Both the position numbers and the translations under genes were made by a program. From positions 62,001 to 126,000 of the forward strand of contig JAGAXM010000005.1 in assembly GCA_017940895.1 (NCBI GenBank): a stretch of DNA of 64,000 nt, in the 5' to 3' direction. Origin of the DNA: Clostridiales bacterium (lineage in GTDB: Bacteria; Bacillota; Clostridia; Saccharofermentanales; Saccharofermentanaceae). Under the pieces are notes generated by a model. That model was not told the origin of the DNA. It ran no database searches and saw only the letters and a list, made by a program, of their open reading frames with translations. How positions within the stretch are numbered: position 1 is the first letter of the stretch; the number at the start of each line of letters is the position of its first letter. Positions 1-6,839 of the stretch are shown piece by piece.

Positions 1-1
1 T

Positions 2-850
2 GCTCTTACAGCAGATGACGCGCAGACGCAGACAATTTCTTCAACAATCAATTTCGTTCTTGAGGACGAGGCATGGCTCGTTGACGATGAGGACGGAGAC
101 ATCGTTAATGAAGTTTATTCTTTCTATGCAGACGCTGCAGGTTACACATTCGTACCTCCTCTCATGGACTACATCGAAGATGCTTACTGGTACTATTCTG
201 ATGACAGCGTTTATTCCAACTTCGGTCAGATCGAGCTCGACATCATCACAACTACTGAGGGTGAAGAGATTCCTTTCGAGTTCACATATGAGTACTACTA
301 CAACGGTGAGCTCATCTTCACAAGCGATGTTTGTGAAGACGTAGGACACTGGATCGAGGCTTACTATGGTCCTGACTATGATCCTGCTGCACAGGTTGAT
401 GACAGAGGATTCCTCGTTGCAGGTGAGTACAGATGTATCATGTACGATCTCGCAGGCAACGTTCTTGCTGATTCCACATGTACTGTTGAGAACATCGAGT
501 ACGGAGAAGCTGACGCAAGCATGATCGATGATGTTGTTTGGTACTGGACAGATGAGGAAGATACATATATCGATACAGATTCCATCGAGCTCGATATCAT
601 TCCTACAACTGAAGGACAGGAGTGCATCTGGAACTTCTATTACGAGATCTACCTCGGCGAAGAGCTCGTATATGTAAGTGATGCTATGGAGGATCAGGGC
701 TACTGGATCGAGGCTTACTACAACACAGGTTATCCGGATGTTGAGACAAACGGTGACGGCAACCTCGTAGCAGGTGAGTACACATGCGTATTCTACGATC
801 TCAACGGCAACTCAATTGCAGCCGCTACATGTACTGTTGAAGAGAGCTGA
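2..850 (+). CDS. Acidic repeat-domain protein, C-terminal part (5' end outside window)
   Basis: The frame is open from base 2 to the TGA at 848-850 (282 residues visible). Two tandem copies of a domain of about 118 residues begin at bases 167 and 521; both carry the landmarks IELDII-TTEG, WIEAYY, LVAGEY, YDL/YDLNGN and a terminal TCTVE. The protein is very acidic and rich in Tyr and Trp, with no transmembrane segment in the visible part. I do not recognise the family. Acidity and duplicated beta-rich-looking modules would fit a secreted or surface-displayed protein whose anchor lies upstream, but that is inference. A strong terminator follows at 881. Confidence 0.85.
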   Translation, partial: ALTADDAQTQTISSTINFVLEDEAWLVDDEDGDIVNEVYSFYADAAGYTFVPPLMDYIEDAYWYYSDDSVYSNFGQIELDIITTTEGEEIPFEFTYEYYYNGELIFTSDVCEDVGHWIEAYYGPDYDPAAQVDDRGFLVAGEYRCIMYDLAGNVLADSTCTVENIEYGEADASMIDDVVWYWTDEEDTYIDTDSIELDIIPTTEGQECIWNFYYEIYLGEELVYVSDAMEDQGYWIEAYYNTGYPDVETNGDGNLVAGEYTCVFYDLNGNSIAAATCTVEES

Positions 851-880
851 TTATAAGATTACTGAGATCTTTAATGAGAA

Positions 881-906
881 GGTCCGGAGCAATCCGGACC
901 TTTTCT
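881..906 (+). terminator. Intrinsic terminator
   Basis: Perfect 7-bp stem GGTCCGG/CCGGACC (881-887, 894-900) with a 6-base loop, followed by TTTTCT. It ends the acidic repeat-protein transcript just before the regulator promoter at 909. Confidence 0.9.
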
Positions 907-908
907 AA

Positions 909-917
909 TGCTATAAT
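909..917 (+). promoter_or_regulatory. Extended -10 promoter of the first response regulator
   Basis: TGCTATAAT at 909-917 is a perfect extended -10. The ATG at 924 follows after only six bases, so transcription is predicted to start at or within a base or two of the start codon. No -35 match exists; that position falls in the preceding terminator. Confidence 0.7.
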
Positions 918-923
918 GTCCGT

Positions 924-1640
924 ATGACTGATGAATTCAAAGTATTGATGATAGATGATGATGAAGTGATCGCTAAGACGACGGCGGAGTACTTCAATAT
1001 GTTTGATGTGAAGACGGCATACGTTACGAACTACGATGATGCCGTTGATTTCCTTGAGAAGAACATGGTGAGCCTGCTGCTTCTCGACATCAACCTCGGC
1101 GAGAGGTCGGGCTTCGACCTTTGTAAAAAGGTGCGCGAGGACTACGACATGCCGATCTTCTTCATAAGCGCGCGTACAAGTGACGATGACGTATTGATCG
1201 CGCTTAATATCGGAGGCGACGATTACATCAAGAAGCCGTACACCTTGAGCATCCTGCTCGCAAAGGTTAAGTCTACACTCGCGCGTTATGAGCGTGAGGC
1301 AAAGGCTGCCGAGAGTGCTCCTGTAAGCAGTTCGGGTTCAACTTCACTTGCATCCGATATCCATCTTGATACCAACACACATAAGCTCCTGGTCAAGGGC
1401 GAGGCGGTAAGCCTCAAGGCTATGGAGTACAAGATGCTCCTGTATCTTCTCGAGAACCGCGGCCGCGTGGTCACGAAGGACGAACTTCTGAAGAACGTCT
1501 GGGATGACGAATACATCGGCGAGGGTACGCTTGCGGTACACATAAGACACCTGCGTGAGAAGATAGAGACCGACCCCAAGAACCCCGATATCATCAAGAC
1601 TGTCTGGGGTGTCGGCTACATGATCGAGGAAACAGCGTGA
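924..1640 (+). CDS. OmpR-family response regulator 1
   Basis: A 238-residue cytoplasmic DNA-binding response regulator. The receiver domain (about 5-120) has the acidic cluster D11-D12-D13, the phospho-acceptor D55 in LLLLDIN and the conserved Lys in YIKKPY. The C-terminal winged helix (about 140-236) ends in the usual HIRHLREK...VWGVGYM motif. The kinase follows with a 4-base GTGA overlap. It is a close paralogue of the regulator at 14437 (shared EYFNMF, FISAR, ALNIGGDDYI). There is no Shine-Dalgarno sequence; the -10 box lies six bases before ATG, suggesting a leaderless mRNA. The likely target is the paralogous ABC transporter at 6076, now separated from it. Confidence 0.95.
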   Translation: MTDEFKVLMIDDDEVIAKTTAEYFNMFDVKTAYVTNYDDAVDFLEKNMVSLLLLDINLGERSGFDLCKKVREDYDMPIFFISARTSDDDVLIALNIGGDDYIKKPYTLSILLAKVKSTLARYEREAKAAESAPVSSSGSTSLASDIHLDTNTHKLLVKGEAVSLKAMEYKMLLYLLENRGRVVTKDELLKNVWDDEYIGEGTLAVHIRHLREKIETDPKNPDIIKTVWGVGYMIEETA

Positions 1641-2935
1641 AGAATTATTTTCGGGCAGTGCTGCTGATAGCGATCCTTTTTGTGCTCGGTATCGGTGTGT
1701 TCGCCCTGTCTACCTTAAGCGGCATTACAGCATCTTCGTTTGCGAATGAGACGGTCGTTGTTCTTAATGATTTAACGCAGGATTGCGCGGAGAACTGGGA
1801 TGATCTGTCGGTTGTCTCCGAGACCGATTACGGCGTCTATTATGTCGTGCTCGATTCTACTAACGGCGTGCGAATTGATCAGCGCCCGGGTGTCATAGCA
1901 GGAAGGATGACGGTCGAGACTGCAATCAAGAACAGATACCCTTATCAGTATGTAACAAGAGGCGATCAGATTCTCGGTGCTGTAATAGTTATCGATGACG
2001 GACGCGCTGATGTGCGTTCCGCGAGAATGACGATACTTGCCGCATTAACTGTTACAGGTTTTGTTATCATCGCGGGTGCGGTTATATACGGACTGTATGT
2101 TAAGAAGAATATAGTTACTCCGTTCAGCAGGATGGAAGAGTTCGCAGGCAAGGTCGCCGAAGGTAATCTTGATGAACCGTTGATGATGGAGAAGAACAAT
2201 ATGTTCGGCGTGTTCTCGGAAAGCTTCGATATCATGCGTGAGGAGTTAAGCGCTTCACGTGCCCGTGAGATCGCGCTGCAGAAGAAGGAAAAGGAATTGG
2301 TCGCTTCTTTAAGTCACGATCTGAAGACTCCTATTACAGGAATCAAGCTTACGACAGAGCTTCTTAAGGCGAAGAATGAGATGGGTGCTCATGATGCCGA
2401 TATGGAAGAGAAACTCGATAATATCTATAAGAAAGCTGATCAGATAGATGTGCTCGTGACGGATCTGTTCACATCAACGCTCGATGACCTGGGTGAAGTA
2501 AAGGTAGTTCTTAATGACGAACCCTCGAGCGTGCTGGTTGATATTGTCCGCAAGTACGACGATAAGAATCTTGCTGTTATGGATGAAGTACCGGGCGTTA
2601 TCATCAGCACTGATGTTAAGAGGATGAGCCAGGTAATCGGCAATATAATCCACAATTCCTATAAGTATGCGGATACAAAGATCGATGTCGGATTCAAGGT
2701 TGTAGAAAACAACCTCGAGATGCGTATCCGTGACTACGGTCCGGGTGTGCCTGATTCTGAACTTGATCTGATCACGAATAAGTTCTATCGCGGAAAGGCT
2801 CAGAGTGAGTCGGGCGCGGAAGGTTCGGGACTCGGTCTTTATATCGCGAAGAATCTCATGGAGAAGATGAACGGCTCCCTTATCTGCGAGTTGGATAACG
2901 GACTTGCAATTACACTTGTGATTCCGCTCTCGTGA
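1637..2935 (+). CDS. Sensor histidine kinase 1
   Basis: A 432-residue membrane kinase partnered with the regulator upstream; GTG start overlapping its stop. Transmembrane helices at about 7-27 and 133-154 enclose an extracytoplasmic domain of about 100 residues. A HAMP-like linker follows, then the HisKA phospho-acceptor H227 in SLSHDLKTP, and an ATPase domain with N-box (NIIHNSYKYAD), G1 (RDYGPGVPD) and G2 (GSGLGLYIAKN). The short sensor domain resembles that of the second kinase at 15126. The signal is unknown; linked FtsX-type transporters suggest envelope stress or peptide antibiotics. Confidence 0.95.
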   Translation: MKNYFRAVLLIAILFVLGIGVFALSTLSGITASSFANETVVVLNDLTQDCAENWDDLSVVSETDYGVYYVVLDSTNGVRIDQRPGVIAGRMTVETAIKNRYPYQYVTRGDQILGAVIVIDDGRADVRSARMTILAALTVTGFVIIAGAVIYGLYVKKNIVTPFSRMEEFAGKVAEGNLDEPLMMEKNNMFGVFSESFDIMREELSASRAREIALQKKEKELVASLSHDLKTPITGIKLTTELLKAKNEMGAHDADMEEKLDNIYKKADQIDVLVTDLFTSTLDDLGEVKVVLNDEPSSVLVDIVRKYDDKNLAVMDEVPGVIISTDVKRMSQVIGNIIHNSYKYADTKIDVGFKVVENNLEMRIRDYGPGVPDSELDLITNKFYRGKAQSESGAEGSGLGLYIAKNLMEKMNGSLICELDNGLAITLVIPLS

Positions 2936-2941
2936 TTTTCT

Positions 2942-3256
2942 TTATGAATTCCAGATCTTAAGCGTTTTCAGAAGCTTGGCCTTCTGCTCATCATCGAGCT
3001 TTGATATCTCTTTCATAAGAGCGTTGTTTACGGAGGCTTCTTTGTAGTCGGGTTCAAGGTCACCTACTAATTCATCGAGTGTAACTCCCATAAGTTTGGC
3101 ATAGTAGATAAGGAAACGAAGCGACATAGCAGTTCGCCCGTTCTCGACGTTGCTTATGTATCCCGGTGTTACTTCGAGTTCGTTTGCCACCTGACTTTGT
3201 GTCAGTCCCAGATTGATTCTGTATGATTTGATCTTCTCGCCGTAGTTATCTTCCAT
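2942..3256 (-). CDS. XRE-family HTH transcriptional regulator
   Basis: A 104-residue protein with an N-terminal lambda-repressor-like helix-turn-helix (about 8-62: IKSYRINLGLTQSQVANELEVTPGYISNVENGR) and a short charged C-terminal tail. The start at 3256 is chosen because GAGGAAAC sits just upstream (complement of 3261-3268); an upstream extension of the frame has no ribosome binding site and would run through the promoter. It is divergent from the unknown gene at 3373, and an inverted repeat overlapping its -10 box suggests autoregulation and control of the neighbour. It is the first gene of the island that separates kinase 1 from transporter 1. Confidence 0.9.
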   Translation of the reverse strand: MEDNYGEKIKSYRINLGLTQSQVANELEVTPGYISNVENGRTAMSLRFLIYYAKLMGVTLDELVGDLEPDYKEASVNNALMKEISKLDDEQKAKLLKTLKIWNS

Positions 3257-3293
3257 AGTTGTTTCCTCGATGTGTGCAATCAGTATATTAATT

Positions 3294-3306
3294 ATACTAT
3301 AAGTAT
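3294..3306. promoter_or_regulatory. Candidate XRE operator between divergent genes
   Basis: Inverted repeat ATACT-ATA-AGTAT at 3294-3306 overlaps the minus-strand -10 box of the XRE gene (TATAAT, complement of 3291-3296). Further AGTATA copies lie at 3329-3335 and 3350-3355, around a plus-strand candidate promoter (TTGACC 3306-3311, TAGTAT 3329-3334, 17-base spacer). This is a plausible autoregulatory operator controlling both directions. Confidence 0.5.
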
Positions 3307-3372
3307 TGACCAATGATAGTTGTGGGAATAGTATAAATAATATACAAAAAGTATAGTGAGAGGAGATAAGAT

Positions 3373-4767
3373 ATGTTTTTCGAGGATGATGAGTATGAAT
3401 ACAAACTACTGGCACCGGATGTGGACAGACTTCTGCGCTTTTTTGATCGGGGACATTTAAATCCCACGTCTTCGACTTTTGTATTGCTTTCTGCTTTCAA
3501 GAAGTTAGCAGATATATTAGAACCAGTTGCTCCGCTTAAGGATAATGATGAGGTTAAGTCATTATGGATTCGGATTCCAAGAGGGGAAATAGAAGACTAT
3601 GGTGATTATGAAGAGATGAAGGAATATGGTGAAGTTGAGACTTATGAGGAATATGAGCAGTATTGGGAGGAAAAGTATCCGGCCGAATACATATGGTATA
3701 GATTAGTTCTGGTACAGTCGTTCAATAAGGACAGTGTATTAGATTTCTATGCTGTCGGGTTAGATAACAAAACGATCATATCGGCATCGACGGATGATCG
3801 GATGCGTGATTTTGCGGGAGGTTATTCAGAGGAAGCTGCGGCTAAGTTGTGTGATTTGATAATACCGGCGATTATGGAATCAATGGAACTGTTGAAGGCG
3901 GGTAAGTACAACGCTTTAATTGAAGAGAATCTGCCTTACAAATATCGGACAGGTGTTATCAGACGATCAGACTTATGGGAAGCCAATCCGGAATATAAAA
4001 AGTTTGATTACGATAATTTGCCGGAGCATAAGGTTCAGAAATTTAAGGATATGATTGCCTCGGGGATTAATGACGCAGCGAAGATTGGCAGGATAAGAGA
4101 GTTTACCGCGAATGACTTCTTTAATGCCTGCAAGATCGGATATGAATCTATAGGTAAAGAGTGTGAAGGTTATTCTTTGTCTGAATTATATATGCATTAT
4201 GCAGATGGCAGAGACGAAGGATTAACGGGTAAAGGGTATGGCCTTAATGAGGGCCCGGGTATTGATTTTGCTTCTCCGTCTGAGTGGGATGAATGGTATT
4301 TTCATAGGGAACAGCAGGGAGGTCATCCATGGGAGGTTGTGCCCGGAGGCAACAGTACGCATGTTGAGTTATATGTATGTAATGATAAAAGAAGTTGTGA
4401 GTGGAGACTCAGACTCGGAGAGATTACGCAGGAAGAATATGATGATATTATTTCGAATGCAGGATACTATTTTGTAATTGCCGGTATCCACAGACAATTT
4501 GAATCAGTTAGTTTCTATATAGCTTTATCAGAGGCGGGTCTGCCTGTAGTTATCAATGATGCAGAAGAATTAGTCAATAGCTTCGATGGAGTTGATTATG
4601 TAGGTATAGTACCTCATCATGTATTTCCCCGATATTGCTCCGGGATGTTTCCTAAAGAGTACGGTGTTGTATTCGATTTTATGCATGTGTATGACGAAGA
4701 GATAGAGAAATTTGGTAACAAGATCTTATGGCTTCCCGAGGAACCTGCAGTGTTGGAAAAGAAGTGA
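3373..4767 (+). CDS. Uncharacterised 464-residue acidic protein
   Basis: Good ribosome binding site (GAGAGGAG) before ATG 3373. The product is soluble, without signal peptide or transmembrane helix, and rich in Glu, Asp and Tyr (for example an EEMKEYGEVETYEEYEQYWEEKYPAEY-like acidic stretch near residues 78-105; only key residues given). A recognisable segment GGHPWEVVPGGNSTHVELYV lies near residue 315. I do not recognise the family and assign no function. The DNA is visibly richer in A+T than the flanking two-component and ABC genes. It sits between an XRE regulator and a DUF1016 nuclease, which suggests cargo of a transferred island. Confidence 0.85.
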   Translation: MFFEDDEYEYKLLAPDVDRLLRFFDRGHLNPTSSTFVLLSAFKKLADILEPVAPLKDNDEVKSLWIRIPRGEIEDYGDYEEMKEYGEVETYEEYEQYWEEKYPAEYIWYRLVLVQSFNKDSVLDFYAVGLDNKTIISASTDDRMRDFAGGYSEEAAAKLCDLIIPAIMESMELLKAGKYNALIEENLPYKYRTGVIRRSDLWEANPEYKKFDYDNLPEHKVQKFKDMIASGINDAAKIGRIREFTANDFFNACKIGYESIGKECEGYSLSELYMHYADGRDEGLTGKGYGLNEGPGIDFASPSEWDEWYFHREQQGGHPWEVVPGGNSTHVELYVCNDKRSCEWRLRLGEITQEEYDDIISNAGYYFVIAGIHRQFESVSFYIALSEAGLPVVINDAEELVNSFDGVDYVGIVPHHVFPRYCSGMFPKEYGVVFDFMHVYDEEIEKFGNKILWLPEEPAVLEKK

Positions 4768-4837
4768 GTTTTCCGCTTAATAAAGAAGAATACGATTACT
4801 TGAAGTTGAAAAATACTAATAGAACAGGTGAAAGATT

Positions 4838-5911
4838 ATGGACGAGGTATCAGACTATAGTCATGCCGTTGATATCATAAAAGCGGCAGTTGAACAATCA
4901 AGGTACAGGGCGCTTCATGCGGGAAATGCTGAGATGCTCTCGCTATATTATGGTATCGGGAAATATGTATCGGAGAACACAAGAAATGGTGCGTGGGGAA
5001 CAGATGCAATAAAGCAGATTTCGGTGAGGCTGCAGAAAGAACTGCCGGGAATGAGAGGATTCTCTGAGAGTAATATAAAAAACATGCGCCAGTTCTATGA
5101 AGAATGGGCACCTTATGTAAATCGCCAGCCAGTGGCTGGCGATTTGGACTGGAAAGAATTCCTTTCGATAGGATTCAGTCATCATATGGAGATTATTGCA
5201 AAGGTAAAGGATGTTGATGCCAGGATCTTTTATATCCACGAATGTGCAAATCGTGCGTGGGATAAATATACTTTGCGCGATTATATCAAGTCGGGACTGC
5301 ATCAAGGTGCGGATTCATTACCTAATAATTTTAATACGGCATTAACGGATACGAAGTTTGCGATAAAGGCGACCCAAGCCTTTAAGGATAACTATCTTCT
5401 GGACTTTATCAACATTGAGAATCTCGGCGAGTCTGATGAAGATATAGACGAGCGTGTCATAGAGAATCAAATCGTAAATAATATCAAGGACTTTATCCTC
5501 AGGTTCGGTACGGACTTCATCTTTATCGGAAATCAGCATCGTATTGAGATTGCCGGAGAAGAGATGTTTATTGATCTTCTGTTCTTTAACAGAGAGATCA
5601 ACAGTTTGGTAGCAGTGGAACTGAAGACAGGAAAGTTCAAGGCAACATATCTTGGTCAACTTAATACATACCTTTCGATTCTTGACGATACAGTCAGAAA
5701 ACCGCATGAGAATCCGTCTGTCGGTATCATTTTATGCAAGGATATGAACAGAAGCTTTGTTGATTACGTTATCAGGGATTATGATAAGCCTCTGGGTGTT
5801 GCAACATATAAAACATCGAAAGAGATGTCGGATGATCTTCTTAAGGCATTGCCGCCGGTAACTGAACTGAAGAAGTTGCTGGATGACACAAAGGATGATG
5901 ATCTCCAATAG
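4838..5911 (+). CDS. YhcG/DUF1016-type PDDEXK nuclease-domain protein
   Basis: A 357-residue protein. The N-terminal half matches the DUF1016_N helical domain (LYYGIGKYVSENTRNGAWGTDAI..., then FSESNIKNMRQFYEEW). The C-terminal half carries a PD-(D/E)XK nuclease core with FIDLLFFN followed by VAVELKTGKF, i.e. the D...ExK signature. Members of this family are DNA nucleases often found near restriction systems and mobile elements; the role here is not known. It lies about 70 bases after the unknown gene on the same strand and is the last gene of the island before transporter 1. Confidence 0.9.
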   Translation: MDEVSDYSHAVDIIKAAVEQSRYRALHAGNAEMLSLYYGIGKYVSENTRNGAWGTDAIKQISVRLQKELPGMRGFSESNIKNMRQFYEEWAPYVNRQPVAGDLDWKEFLSIGFSHHMEIIAKVKDVDARIFYIHECANRAWDKYTLRDYIKSGLHQGADSLPNNFNTALTDTKFAIKATQAFKDNYLLDFINIENLGESDEDIDERVIENQIVNNIKDFILRFGTDFIFIGNQHRIEIAGEEMFIDLLFFNREINSLVAVELKTGKFKATYLGQLNTYLSILDDTVRKPHENPSVGIILCKDMNRSFVDYVIRDYDKPLGVATYKTSKEMSDDLLKALPPVTELKKLLDDTKDDDLQ

Positions 5912-5973
5912 CACAGATAAGGACAGTGCCGGCAGTGGATATATGCCGGACACCGCTCCTTTGATTTGTCCCG

Positions 5974-5995
5974 TTAAGAATTTGATAAGAATTTA
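5974..5995 (+). promoter_or_regulatory. Direct-repeat operator upstream of ABC module 1
   Basis: TAAGAATTT occurs at 5975-5983 and 5986-5994, an 11-bp period as used by PhoB/OmpR-type regulators. The larger TTAAG array upstream of the paralogous transporter (16396-16432) has the same period, so this is a candidate site for response regulator 1. Confidence 0.5.
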
Positions 5996-5996
5996 A

Positions 5997-6020
5997 CAAG
6001 ACTTCGGCAAAGAAGTCTTG
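5997..6020 (+). promoter_or_regulatory. 9-bp hairpin upstream of ABC module 1
   Basis: Perfect inverted repeat CAAGACTTC / GAAGTCTTG with a 6-base loop. It lacks a following T-tract, so it is not a clear terminator. It could be the remains of a terminator for the nuclease gene or an operator; a possible -10 (TACAAT 6033-6038) follows. Confidence 0.4.
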
Positions 6021-6075
6021 ATTCAGAACTCATACAATACGAGCATAAGAAACTCGAATGAGAAGGAGAATAGGT

Positions 6076-6834
6076 ATGAGTTCGGTTTTAAAGACAGAGA
6101 AATTATGCAAGTCATTTTCTAACGGCGGTGTGCAGCAGCATGTAATCAAGAATCTCGATCTGGAGATCGTTAAGGGTGACTTCACCGTAATCATGGGAGC
6201 ATCCGGCTCCGGTAAGTCCACGCTTCTGTATGCGCTGTCCGGAATGGATAAGCCGACGATGGGAAAGATCCTCTTTAATGGCGAAGAGATCCAGGACATG
6301 AGCAACGATCAGCTTGCCTCATTCAGACGCGGTAACTGCGGATTCGTTTTCCAGAGCATTTATCTTCTTGAGAATCAGACGGTTCTGGATAATGTCTTAA
6401 CAGGCGCGCTCATCGTACAGAAGAATTCACCTGAATTAGTAAAGAAGACAAAAGAACTTCTTAAGAAGGTCGGAATTAAAGAAGAACTTTGGAACAAGTA
6501 TCCGAATCAGCTCTCGGGCGGTGAGGCGCAGAGAGTAGGAATCGTAAGAGCGATTATAAATAATCCTACGATCCTCTTCGCAGATGAGCCTACAGGTCAG
6601 CTCAATTCCGCGTCAGGTAAAGACGTTCTCGATATATTCACGGAAGTACATAAGAACGGTCAGAGCATCGTGATGGTAACGCACGACCTGAAGACCGCAC
6701 TGCGCGGCACGAGAGTTCTGTTCTTAAGAGACGGTAATGTCGTCGGCGAGTACAGGATGAAGAACTATGGCGAAGACGATATGAAGGAAAGACGCACAGG
6801 ACTGCAGAACTTCCTCGATGAGATGGGATGGTAA
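6076..6834 (+). CDS. ABC transporter ATPase, MacB/BceA-like (module 1)
   Basis: A 252-residue cytoplasmic ATPase. Walker A is GASGSGKST at about 41-49, the signature motif is LSGGEAQRVGI and Walker B is ILFADEPT. The start at 6076 is preferred over ATG 6058 because AAGGAG (6063-6068) is ideally spaced. It energises the FtsX-type permease that follows. It is a close paralogue of the ATPase at 16475 (both contain CK.FSNGGVQQHV.KNLDL). Such ATPase/permease pairs commonly export or sense antimicrobial peptides or lipoproteins; the substrate here is unknown. Confidence 0.95.
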   Translation: MSSVLKTEKLCKSFSNGGVQQHVIKNLDLEIVKGDFTVIMGASGSGKSTLLYALSGMDKPTMGKILFNGEEIQDMSNDQLASFRRGNCGFVFQSIYLLENQTVLDNVLTGALIVQKNSPELVKKTKELLKKVGIKEELWNKYPNQLSGGEAQRVGIVRAIINNPTILFADEPTGQLNSASGKDVLDIFTEVHKNGQSIVMVTHDLKTALRGTRVLFLRDGNVVGEYRMKNYGEDDMKERRTGLQNFLDEMGW

Positions 6835-6839
6835 TTCAC

